From contig BFEA01000247.1 of NCBI GenBank assembly GCA_003427395.1, forward strand, positions 1,788,738 through 1,818,358: a stretch of 29,621 bases of DNA, in the 5' to 3' direction. Of this stretch, positions 10,901-22,540 are shown piece after piece; the stretch's first letter is position 1; every line of letters starts with the position of its first letter. This DNA comes from Chara braunii. Lineage: Eukaryota; Streptophyta; Charophyceae; Charales; Characeae. The notes under the pieces are model-generated. The model was not told the DNA's origin. It searched no databases and saw only the letters and a program-made list of their open reading frames with translations. The position numbers and the translations under genes were made by a program.

Positions 10901-13900
10901 GGCCAGAGTCCAGTATAAGTGGCTTCTTGGGTGCATCCATTTCAGCAAGAGTCCAGAATAGTTACCTTCCTTCATGAAGAACTCTCCGTAGCTGGCCAGT
11001 CCTGGAGGCAAAGGTAAGGTGAGTTATCGGCTGTATAAGTGGCTCCTTGGGATTCAAGGATAGGAGATGGTTGGGTGATCAAGTGCATCACATAATACAG
11101 GGGAGACAAGTGTACGGTCTTTGATCCTGGTTCGAATCCACTTGCACGCAAGTGTAGCGCAGCTGGATGAGTCCTAATGTAGCGATTCTGATACTGTTCT
11201 ATGCAAGGTGGAGGGAAGTTTAAATCAGTCCCAGTGCAGCTCCACAGGTGAGACTTCGATTGACGAAGCTTGGATGTGCCAGCATGCGACCCCTGGAGAT
11301 GCAGAAAAAATTGTTCGATCCGTACTGTTGAGAATACGTGGGTAGGCTACTGGGCTTTCCACATTCTAGTCTGCCATACATCTGGCAAGAACAATGATGA
11401 TCCTCGTTCCAACTGTTTGAGGAATTGGACCAGTTGTTGACAATAGCGATGCTTTAGCTGACCTGTGTGGCTCCACTTTATTTGCATCGAAGAGTTCCAC
11501 GTCTGCTTTGTGAGCAGGCTTCAGAATCAGTGAAGCTGAATGGTAGAGTGTAGCCTTGTGAACGCTAAGGTCAAGGGAACGAATCCCTTTCTCTGCCTCG
11601 CCAGGACGAACGAAGGCCGGTACTGGAGCAGAATTGATAAGTACTCGAGCGAGTGGATGTGGATGGCTTCAACTGTGATATCTTTCAGGTGCAACAGGAA
11701 TGTCAGAGCGGAGGGCTCACACTGCTCCCTCTGGACCGGAGGGCTCACACTGCTATTGAAGGGGCCCGTGGGTGTATAAGGTGGTGGCTACGGTGTGGCC
11801 TCCTGATGCTGCAGGGAAAGGGGTAAAAAACAATGGTTGGCGGAATGCGAAAGCAACGGATCTGCGAAAGTACACGGCGCATGAGGAACGGGGTTTCAAG
11901 GTACTGGTGCGGTGACAATATAGGAAGAGGATGAGGTAGTGAAGGAGCGAGCACTACAGGAGTGTTCGTGGACTTCTCAAGGAGAGACAGCAAGACTAGT
12001 GAGGATGGCTCATGGCATCAGGATTCGCATGGCAGGAGATTTGAAAAGAGAGAAAGCAAAGAAACCGGAATGGGAAAGCAACAGCACGAGAAAGCAAGCA
12101 AGGAAACGGCAACGCAAAACCAAGGGAAAAGGAGCACGATTGATATCTTGCATTTGTGTTCGCTGATGATTGGACAGGGGCCTCAATTTCCGGGAGAAAG
12201 CATCTACAATCAATTGTAGTTTGAACCGTACCCGAAACCAACGCAGGTGAACAAGTAAGAGTATGCTAAGGCGCTTGAGATAACCATGTTGAAGGAACTC
12301 GGCAAAATGACTCCGTACAACCGGGAAGAATATCTCGGATAGGAAGTAAGAGCAAGAGCTCAAAAGTAGGTTGAGTGGTCGGCACAAGGTAGTAGTCCAG
12401 GAACTGAAATCCTCCGTTAGCCTGAAGGTAGGTAGTGGAGAGTTAAGGGGAATGCTGGTGACAAGGAGGGGTTGGGAATGAGTGCATGAACTTGTTGTGC
12501 CTCTATAGGTTGAGATGGACAATCAGCTGCAAGAGCCAAAGGCAGTAAGGTGTCAATTACCAGGGGATGGTGGTGCAAGTGCAAGCGCCAATAAAACTAA
12601 GGCGCCAACTAGTAGTGAATCTTGAGAAGCAGAAGGCAATGAATCTGTGTTGTCGGCAAGGTTGCATGGCGGGGAATGGATGAGAGTGGTTGGGAGAAAA
12701 TATGCGCTGAAGCAACTGTCAGACGGTGCGGCATGTGTACTGAGAGCTTGAAATCCATGCTAACTAACTGCAGCAGAACTTGGTTGTGATGGGTTGAATT
12801 GTGTCCATGAAAGCTAGGGACCGATAGGACGTGTCTATAGTGGTTATTAAACTTTTTATATCAATAGGACATGTCTATAGTGGTTATTGAACTTTTTATA
12901 TCAATAGGACATGTCTATAGTGGTTATTACACTTTTTATATCGATTTTTATGGGTGACTGCTGTATGTTTTCAAAGCATTTGGGAAATGTCGCGAAGAAA
13001 AACGAAAACAAAAAAAAAAGCATTTGGTTTAATGTGACGTTGAGGATAAAGATCAAATGCCAGAGTTCTGGTGATGTATTTCGGAGTTTTTTTTTTTTTG
13101 CACTAATTCCTTCCTGTTTGCGGAGCTGTCTTGCCCGCCTTTCTTCGACCATGTTTCGTTGGAGCCTGGCCTTCCTCTCTCTCTCTTTTTGAGGAGCTGT
13201 TTTGTTAGAGCCTGGCCGATCTCTCGCATGAACACCTCTGTATTTCTGCTTCATGATGTTTGACATTGCCCTGACCTCACGGAGGTTCTTCTTTTGCCCC
13301 CTCTCCTGGTCCTTGCACACACCGAGTAAGCATGCTGGATGTCGACTCACGTGTCCGGCAGAAGGGGAGATGTGTTTTTCATCACCCCACTTTGTCGGCC
13401 AACAACGTCCTTGTCCAAAAATTTGTTGATCCTGGCACCCAGCTGTTTTACGGAGTAACAATAGTAGTTAATACTCTTGCAATTTTGTGTGATGATTCAT
13501 TCCTATCTGGCGAAGTAGTACCCTTTGCTAAGCATCTATTTAGTATTTATCCCTTTTGCAGACATATGGGTCTGAAGTTTTGAACTTTGAAGTGCAATTT
13601 ATTTGTCTTGCTAAATGGAGCACAATTACTGAGAGTGTGGTCAGCCGGTGGCATACTGTTTATTCCGAAGGTGCACTGTACAGTGCAATTATGCCCTTGC
13701 AGTTTTGTGTGATAAGTCGTCCGTATCCAATGACGATGCTAAGCAGCTGTTCGCCCATCCTCTACCTATGGGTCTGATGCGCAGTTCCATTTTGTCTTGG
13801 CAAGTGGAGAATGGCGCGCTGTTAATGCTGAGGATGTATTTCAATTTTTGAAAGGCTATAAATTCCTCTTTCCCTGCTGTCATTTATTATTTATATATAT

Positions 13901-16900
13901 CTTAGCGTCCAGATGAGTCCGTGAAACTCTGACGAAACAGTTTGTCACAGCCCCTTGTTTGTTGCTCTCTTCTCCCTCTCTGCCTACGGTTTTCGGGGCA
14001 TCTCTGTTTGACGATATATATATCAAATAGTATCATATATGAATGTATTGTTCATTTCTTGGCTTTCTCTGAACCCCAGCTTTATATCCCACAGATGGCT
14101 TTTTTCCTAGCCAGATGCTCCTGGCTCCTGTTAAGCACGCTGCTTGCTGCTTCGTTCCTCCCAGCTTGTGCTCAGGTTCCCTTGAACAGCCAAGCAAATT
14201 GCAAAGGGGTAATAAGAACGATGATTCAAAATTTTGTGAACAAATCGGTATGCCTAAGCCTCTACCAGCAGTAGGTAGGTAGTGACAGAGCTTGAGAGAA
14301 GAATAAGAAGACCCCCTTTTAAACCGCAGACACCGAGTTTGTATAGCCGACGTTGGATAGTGATTCTTAGATGGAATCCGTAGTTTTGTGAATTGGATAC
14401 CTGTGTTTTTGACACCTTACACTTTTGAACCTCAGATACTGATTCTAAGATGGAATCCATAATTTTAGAAATTTGAGACCCCATATTTTCGAACCTGTCC
14501 CTCCTCCCCCCGAACTCACTGCAGCCTGCAAAACGAGGGTACGGTGAACTATCAAATAATTAATTGAAAGGTGCAGGCTAGTTTGTGATTGCTCATGCCG
14601 GTGCATTTCCGGCCACGTTGCGGTTACATATGTCATATTATCAGCGTTGTGTGGCAATTAGCACGAGGAGGGTGTGTAGGTAGATGGAATGGTGAAGGGA
14701 CAGCCTTGTGGGCGATGTGTGGGCACCTTGTTCTTGTTGCAGGACGTACATCAGCAAAAGCTGGTCTCTTAGCAATATGCACGCACATTGCCCTCGCCAG
14801 CAAGAATATTTTTTTCAGATGCCTCTGTCGTTTCCTTGTTAGAACTGGATTTGTGCAGTCATTGAGGCCTTGTGTGGGAGCATGCATGCAAGTGTACTCG
14901 TCGGGAAGTGAATTTGGCCAAATGACAAATGAGTTCATTTCCCTCTCACACAAGCACACAGATGTGTGCACACCGGCATTCGTTTGGGTTTGATGTCCGC
15001 TGCATGTTTACTCGACACAGACAACTGAGAGCGCAGACGTGTCACCTATCTATTTCTCCGAACACGATATCCTGAGTACCTATGATAGTAACCAACTTAC
15101 TGCGTCTGCCAAGGAAGAGGAGGGAGAGGTGGTGCCCACCTCCACACCTCATTTCTGTTCTCTGCTGCTGCCACTGTCTCTAACGTAGGTTTGAGCTCCA
15201 AAGGCTTCTTCTGCGTCTGATTAGCACTTGCTGGCTGATCATCAACGAAAAGGGCCGCCCTGCTGTTTCATTTGTTCTTTTTCCTCGCACTCGGCGACAA
15301 CTTTCAGTTCCGCCGCCGGTCAGTTCACCCGGCCCGCGCTCCAACCCTGACCGACCACGTGCACAGAAGATAAAACTTATGATGGTGGTGTTTCTTTCCG
15401 TGTTCTAGCAGAAGATTTTTCGTTCTCATTTTGCACGTTTGGTGAGTGGAGGAGCGAGGCCATTTGTAAAGCTTTGGAGAAGATGGTGGGGGGTTTAGCC
15501 TTATAGGGCTCCCTTTTATTATCAGCGCACGTGTGTGGTTTACCGGCTAAAGGGTTGGCTACGGTGCTTGGAAATGGAGTCGTGTGCGACAATGTCGTTC
15601 ATTGTGTTCGAGCGTTCCGTGTCTGTGAACGTCATTTTTTGTGCTTGGGGAGGAACAGGCATCTACCTCACCCGGGTCCGTGCTTGGGGAGGAACAGGCA
15701 TTTTCCGTGTCTGTGAACGTCATTTTTCGTGCTTGGGGAGGAACAGGCAATTGGGCTAACTCAGCTGTTTACACCCATGAGCTGTTTGAAATACGGACCC
15801 GAATTCAAATCCAGATGCAACAGGGTGAACAGAATAACATCATTCTGAATCACCTGGGGCAGGTCCGTTCAATGGTCAGATATATATATCAAGCAAGCCT
15901 GTCTGCGGTTGGGGGGGGGGAAAAAGGCGTCCGTCTCACCTGATAGGCCGTGGGCTCGATGCTTCTCTTACGGCTTGTATGTTGCATTTGTTTGGTGCAG
16001 GATCTTTTTGGCTGAAGTGTGCGGCTGCCCTTTGGACTGGCGTCGCTCTTGTTGCTGGTCGTGCAATTTTATTTGGGTACTAATTCTGTTTCGTTGGTGC
16101 CTTGTGGCAGTGCAATTTCGGTCACTGCCATGGAGCTTTCCATCCATCATGTGCTCGTAACTCTGGTCTCTTCATGAGCTTAAAGGTATTGGCAGAGCCT
16201 CGTGCCATCTCGTTTTCATGAGCTACGGGTCGGGTTTGGAATCGACAGTGTTAAAAGACTAGTACCTTTGCGGCTTCAGAAATGAGAGGGAAAACGCCCG
16301 TGCCCGAAGAATTCGGAGGCTGGGCCCCGAGGACCGGTCGCCATTGATAAATCTAATCGGCGGCCGTCGTCGCTTCGTTTCGGCCTCCGGAAAGGTTGAA
16401 GCCCCCCCGCTATTTTCCGAAACGACAAAGGTACTAGTGGTTTAAGGTTCGAGTCTGTTTGAAAGTAATGGGAAGGAGAGAGAGGCCATTTTTGGTTGGA
16501 AAACCTCTCTTTGAAACTGCACAAGGTGCTGTGTTCTTCACTTCTGAAAGTTTTATCAGCAAAAGTTTGTGGAACTGAGGCCTTGTAGCCGAAAAGGAAA
16601 TCCTCCGTTCAAATGCAGTTTCGGGTTCGGAGTCTGAGTCTGTTTGCAAGTATAGCATAGCTTTGGGGAAAAATCTTTGAGCATCGGCCTCTATGTTTTT
16701 ATGATGTCCCCCTGTTTTTTTTTTTTATGTTTTGTGGGTGATCTATGTGACGTTGCCGAGAAGAAAAAAGTTCGGAAAACACTTTCTGGGCCGTGCAGTT
16801 TTCAGCGAAATGTTAAGTGTCCAAATTTGAATCTTTGGGTAGGCAACTTGTCTTTTCCACAGGGCAATGTTAGCACGCTGTAGCGTGTGAAGTGATTGAA

Positions 16901-17922
16901 GAAGCGAAAGTTGAAAATTTTGGGTCAGCAACTTGTCTTTATTCACAGGGCCATCGTTAGTGCGTCGTACCATGTGGAGTGATTGAAGAAGCAAAAGTCG
17001 CCTTGCTCAATTGTTAGTGGTCTGTAAATAGTGTTTTTCTGCGAGCGCCGCATGCTCGTATCTTGTGATATGATTGTGTGTCCTTAACCAAATTGAGTTC
17101 CATTCATTAGACGAAGGTTAGACACGACTGCATTCGAAGCATCTAGGATGAACCAAGACGCGACATAGTCGTCACGCAGTTGTGCGCTAGGTTTGTGAAA
17201 TTGGGTGTTTGACTAGGCTCTACCAAAGTGGCCCGGGGCCACTTGCCCGGCAAGGCCAAAACTTACAATGCGTAGTAGTGCATCATCAGTCAAATGGATA
17301 GAGGAAAAACATGAGAACGTCCCCACAAAAGGGATAGAGGGTAATAGTGTCCTTTCTTTATACATGTGTCGACTCTGTCGAGGAGAAGAATGCTATCGTG
17401 TGTAAGTGTGAATGCTTGTAACGTGAAGGGCAGAAATAAAATACACACAGTGAATGGAACACAATATTCATGGTAGATTGCTATCGTGTGCGTGCAAGTA
17501 CTGCGATATTCCAGCTCTCATTGCCCCTGGAGGGGAATTTGTGGGTTCGCTCTGTTGAGTCTGTTCTCTTGTTCTTAGTGCTAACGATTGGTTTCTTTTG
17601 CCTCGTCTTTGATATGATGAATTGACTTTCCTCTGACATGAATCAAGTGTGATCGGCCTGCGGTTGGTCTTCGGGATTGGAGTACTTGTTAATAAAGACG
17701 GTTGGGGGCATTCGTATACCGTTGTCAGAGGTGAAATTCTTGGATTTACAGATTAAAAAGGAAAAAAGAAGTGATCGGGATGCTGAGGATGACCCCTCAC
17801 TGGGCTGTGGGCCTCCACATTTGCCAGAGTCGCCAGATATTAGGAATCCAGTTACAGCTATTGGCTGTTTCTGTTGTTTGTGGTGCTTGAGAAGTGTAGT
17901 GTGGGGTTAGGGGAGCGGAGGG

Positions 17923-17965
<43 letters not shown>

Positions 17966-18048
17966 AATAGGGAACTGCTCTCCAGTAAGCGACTCGCTGC
18001 GCAGGGCTTTTGAAATCCAGTGTAGTGTGGGGNNNGGGGAGCGGNGGG

Positions 18049-18087
<39 letters not shown>

Positions 18088-19407
18088 AATATGGAACTGC
18101 TCTCCAGTAAGCGACTCGCTGCGCAGGGCTTTTGAAATCCCCAACGTTGGGCTGTGTGGCTGGACTCTACAATTTATTTTCATTTTTTAAATATAAAAAC
18201 TTCAAAAAAGGACTCAGCTCATTTGATTACAGTCAAATGACAACGATGCAGGCATCCGTGTATATAATCCAGAGACAGAAATGGCCAAATATAGACCGCC
18301 GCCCTTATATCTAGAAATTATTCCGGTATGACCGAGTTTCATTCGATAGTTAAAAAATTCTGAAAAAATGTTTTTCCTCCGAAGCGGGAACGGTCGTCCA
18401 GCAAGTGACTCGCCTTGCAGGGCTGTTGACATCGCTGCAAGATTGGGATTCGACCAGACCCTGCGAAATTCCACTGACCACTGCAAAGGCCATGGGACCT
18501 TACTGCCGTATGCGCGAACTGGCAGAAGCAAATGCGTGTGCCGATTAAGCCATCGATGCATCTAATCGGTGTCGAATTGCAAATTGTTTGATCCAAACGT
18601 GTGCGCGAATGAATTCTTGAAACGCCATCAGTGGCTTTATAGAACCAATGAAAGCCAGAGTAAGATATGGCTGACTTTCTCAAGCGAAGCCAAATGAAGG
18701 GACCGTGAAAGGTGACGGTCCACCGATGGGTTAACCCCAACCGCAACCCCGTGTTTGTCAATCGGAACTTGATCTAAGGTGGATGTGATGTGGGTAGGAT
18801 TTGTTTCCATAACGTGAAGGGCCGAAGCTACTCACAATTTGCTTGGTCAGTCACCTGCATCGGTTGACCTCCCTCTCAAGGTGTTATATCTGAAGGGCCG
18901 AAGTTACTCACAATCCGCATCTGCACCTCGTGGTGCTTGAACCGTGGTGAAGTCCACTGCGGGGAATCTGATTCAAGAGTGCTTGTGCGTTTCTTTGCAG
19001 TCTGGAGTTTTCGGAAATTTTTCTGACATTTGCCGCGTTGTTGCGGAGGCAGCAGTTGCAACGACGGCCTGGCTTCCCTGTTATATATGCGTGTGTGCTT
19101 AGTCCGTCGCGCTGATAGGTCGCAATTCTCAGGGTGACTGAGCATGCCTCGGGGATGTCATGTTCTGTAATCTGTTGCTGTCTGTCTTGCAGGTCTGTCC
19201 AGGGGGTCGAACCCTTCTGCGAGCGTATTGCCAGCGTCACAGTCCCGTTCAGCGTGTGAAGGTATGTTTTGGCTATGTTGATTAGTCTGCAGAGAACAGG
19301 GAACTCAGGGCAACCTCTTGCCTGGCCACCACCTGGGTCGAATTCCCCTAAAGCAAGGGGGATGAGAGCAATTCAGTGCAGCTTTTACCTTTTTGTGTGG
19401 GAAGTCT

Positions 19408-19440
<33 letters not shown>

Positions 19441-22400
19441 GGGATAATTTGCACCAAAAAAAAACATAGGTCAGACGCCCCTGAAAGATGTAGGTGGAGC
19501 AGGAATGCGCTTTTGGGCCGAAATCTTTTTGGTATGCCCCTGCCAGGCCAGTCGGCAAATTTGCAATCTGGACAGCGCCGTTTGGGCCCTGGCCTTCTGG
19601 CAATCAAGCCCTGCAAAAGTTGGCAAGGACTGGGGCATTTTGCGAAGTCGGACTGTACCTGGGGTATGTTGCAAAAATGGGGGTTCCAACCGACACCCGG
19701 GGTATTTTATGGACCTTGCTTGTCAGAGGGGCAAATGATCATTAAATTTAAGGTGGAAAAAAATAAAAATAAAAATACCGTGTCCTTTGGGACTTTTGTT
19801 AAAAATTGGAACGATACAGAGAAAGAAGATTAACACTGTGCAAGGATGACACACATAAATCGAGAAATGGTCCAAATTAAAAAACAAAGTAAAAAAAAAA
19901 AAAAAAAAACGTTCCACGTGACTGGCTGAGCTTGTGCTTACTGAATGTTGCATGTACATCCAGCCTTTTTTTTTTCAGAATAATTTTGGTCTGTTCAATC
20001 TGTCTGTTCGTTTGGTTGCCTGGAGATATGAACTTGGTCTGTTCTTCAACAGTTGGAGGTGTCTCCACATAGATCCAAACTTTCTTTCTTCCCAGCATAA
20101 TTTATTAATTTTATAATAATTTTTATTATTCGAACTCTAATTTTAATAATTCGAACTCAGATCTGTATTTCAACAGCTCCAGGTGGCTGACTAGGTGAGT
20201 GTATTTTTGTGGTTACCAAATGCTGAATGCGATTCTGAAATATTTTTGTTCTTGCCTTTCCGAAATACTTCTGTTCTTTTTTTTGTTTTTTGGTCGTCAA
20301 CATATCAATAACGTGGTTGCAGTGCAACCAGCAGTTTTTTTTTCCTGACAAACTCTTTTTTATTATCGGGTCCAGCATCCCTCACAACATGTATACCAAT
20401 CCGACATATCTGTACCCGTCAACATTTCTCCCTGTTATGGCCCGGGAGAACCTGAGGTGGTGACGGCATCGACTGTTCTCCTTTTTGGAAGGATGTACCA
20501 CCGCTCCGCAAGAGAGAAAATTTGCTGCAAAATCCCGCTGGGCCTTGACAACATTGAATGCTTCTGCCTGCACTCGCTCTATTCCCTCCTTCCGGTTTCA
20601 GTGGTGGCAGCATTGATTGCTTCCTTTAGGGAGGACCGACTGGTCACTCTTGTTCAGTTGGTCGCATCGGGATCCGTACTCGGGTCTGTGTATTTCAATT
20701 GGAGGTAGGATACACCGCCGCTCCACCCCTGCTTTGCTTCCGCTTTCCTCTTCCAGCCGGGCGGTGACAGCATTGATTGCTTCCTTCTGGAAGGATCGAC
20801 TGCCTGCACTCGCTCACTCTATTTCCTCCTCTTCTGATTGGCGTGGTGGCAGCATTGATCGCCTTCCTTTAGGGAGGACTGACTAACTGCTGTGCACTCT
20901 TGTTCAGTTGGTTGCATCCCGATTCGTATGCCGGTCTGTATTTCAACAATTCCAGGTGGCTGACTAGGTGAGTGCATCGCGTGGTTACTGAATGTTGCAT
21001 GCAGGTTCAATCGAAGATTCGCGGTGGACCGGAAGACATGGCTGTGCTCAAGAAAATCAGGGTAATGCGCACAGATTTATCGCACTGACTGGTCACTCTT
21101 GTTCAGTTGGTCGCATTGGGATCCGTACTCGGGTCAGTGTATTTCAAGAAAATCAGGGTAATGCGCACTGACTGGTCACTCTTGTTCAGTTGGTCGCATC
21201 GGGATCCGTAATGCGCACAAATTTATCAATCAGGCAGGAATGCTTTTGTAGATGATATACCGGACACAATAATGTGGGCTAGCACAATGAGGGAGCTGAG
21301 GGTCCTCGATACCGGATGCAATACTGTGGAGTAGCACGATAAGGGAGCGGAGGAGGACATGGGAGATTATTGATCGGTGTGGAAGTGATGTGTTCCTTTT
21401 TTCGCTCTTTATGAATGTGTGGGAGCTTGGGGTCGCAAGAAACTCGTCGTCTGCTGAGGATAACTCGTGGTCAGTTAGGAATATCCTTTTGCTGACCCAA
21501 GGAATGTGGGGGGAAAAAAACGTACTCATGGTCTGCTACATTTTGCTACTGGGCTAATGAGACGTCAAGGAAGCGGGAAATGAAAGCGTGGTTGTCGAAA
21601 GAGCTATTTATAGATGTACTTTCATTTGAACGCGCAAGCAGTCGACTGTCCTGGCAAAAGTTCTTTTGAAAATGGGAGAAGGCGTGCTGGCAAAGCGATT
21701 TCCACTCTTCGTAAAATAAGTGATGTAAAAGGATTTTGAACAACTTAAGAATGGAGCACACAGACTCTAGCAAAGTTTGCCAGATGGGAAGCACACGTAA
21801 GATGCTACTGCGTCACCCGAATAGAATGGTCGTATCTCGACTGGGTGTTGCATCAATACAGCTATAATGACCGGGCGTTCTATTCGGGTGAAGACAGTAG
21901 CAAAGTTCATAAGATGTGTATGGCCAGGCGTGAGAGGTACCCACACGTCCAGATTTTCGAGGGCCGTCGGGGGTGCGCTGGATGCCACAGGATGCGTGGT
22001 GCTTTGCCGGGTGCTGCACCCTACCACCGGTTGATCCGATTCCAGGGTGGGCGGGCCGTCAGGAAAGAAAGAGAACCCTCGAAAAGTGGTGGATCATCAA
22101 AACATTGTGAAGTCTGAGGCACACATAAGTTGGCAGGAGGTCACACGCTTGAAAGAGTGAAGTTGGCCTGTAGTTGTGACACACTTGAAAAAGGTCACAC
22201 ACTTGAAAGAGGTCACGCACTCGAAAGAGTGAAGTTGGCCTGTAGTTAGGACACCATTGTGCGCGTTTCTAAGAAGGGTAGGAATGCATGAGTTTAGTCT
22301 ACTCTAAATAACGGTTTTCATGTTGGCGAGGCCCACACACTTGCAAGCGACGCATGTAATGTAAGGAGAACAGACTCATGGTTGCGTGTGTTCTGTGGTG

Positions 22401-22497
22401 CTGGCTTTTTCGTAATGTGCAGGTAGAATTTGAGCGACTGAGGCTGATTTGTGAGCGAGTTGTCAGACGAGAGAAGCTCAAGGTCTGAAGTCTACGC

Positions 22498-22540
<43 letters not shown>

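Larger units (their letters stand above)
5531..16110 (+). other. Intron 4 of ePHD gene, 10,580 bp
   Basis: This is by far the largest intron. It separates two Cys residues of the same zinc site (GACLR and CNFGH). The insertions and repeats recognised in it are listed as separate features. Also seen: a GA microsatellite near 6025-6060, a TC microsatellite at 7938-7973, a duplicated TTTTGGTGTCACAAAGTTTC at 9199-9253, and duplicated GGATGGAATCC-like blocks at 14358-14490. Large stretches (for example 9260-10680, 11800-12800, 14500-15400) show nothing I recognise. Confidence 0.75.
16186..19192 (+). other. Intron 5 of ePHD gene, 3,007 bp
   Basis: GT-AG intron. It holds an 18S rRNA fragment, duplicated (GA)n blocks with N bases, a tandem duplication at 16837-16996 (CAACTTGTCTTT...CACAGGGC and TGATTGAAGAAGC in both units) and two copies of TGAAGGGCCGAAGYTACTCA at 18816 and 18891. 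Confidence 0.7.
19262..21004 (+). other. Intron 6 of ePHD gene
   Basis: This 1743-bp GT-AG intron contains a C30G5 homopolymer junction (19409-19443), a U6 retrocopy, and repeated blocks at 20160-20215 and 20560-20990 that share CAACA-(6 nt)-AGGTGGCTGACTAGGTGAGTG, GTGGCAGCATTGATTGCTTC and CACTCTTGTTCAGTTGGTYG. The acceptor-proximal sequence TACTGAATGTTGCATG also occurs at 19938. Confidence 0.75.
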
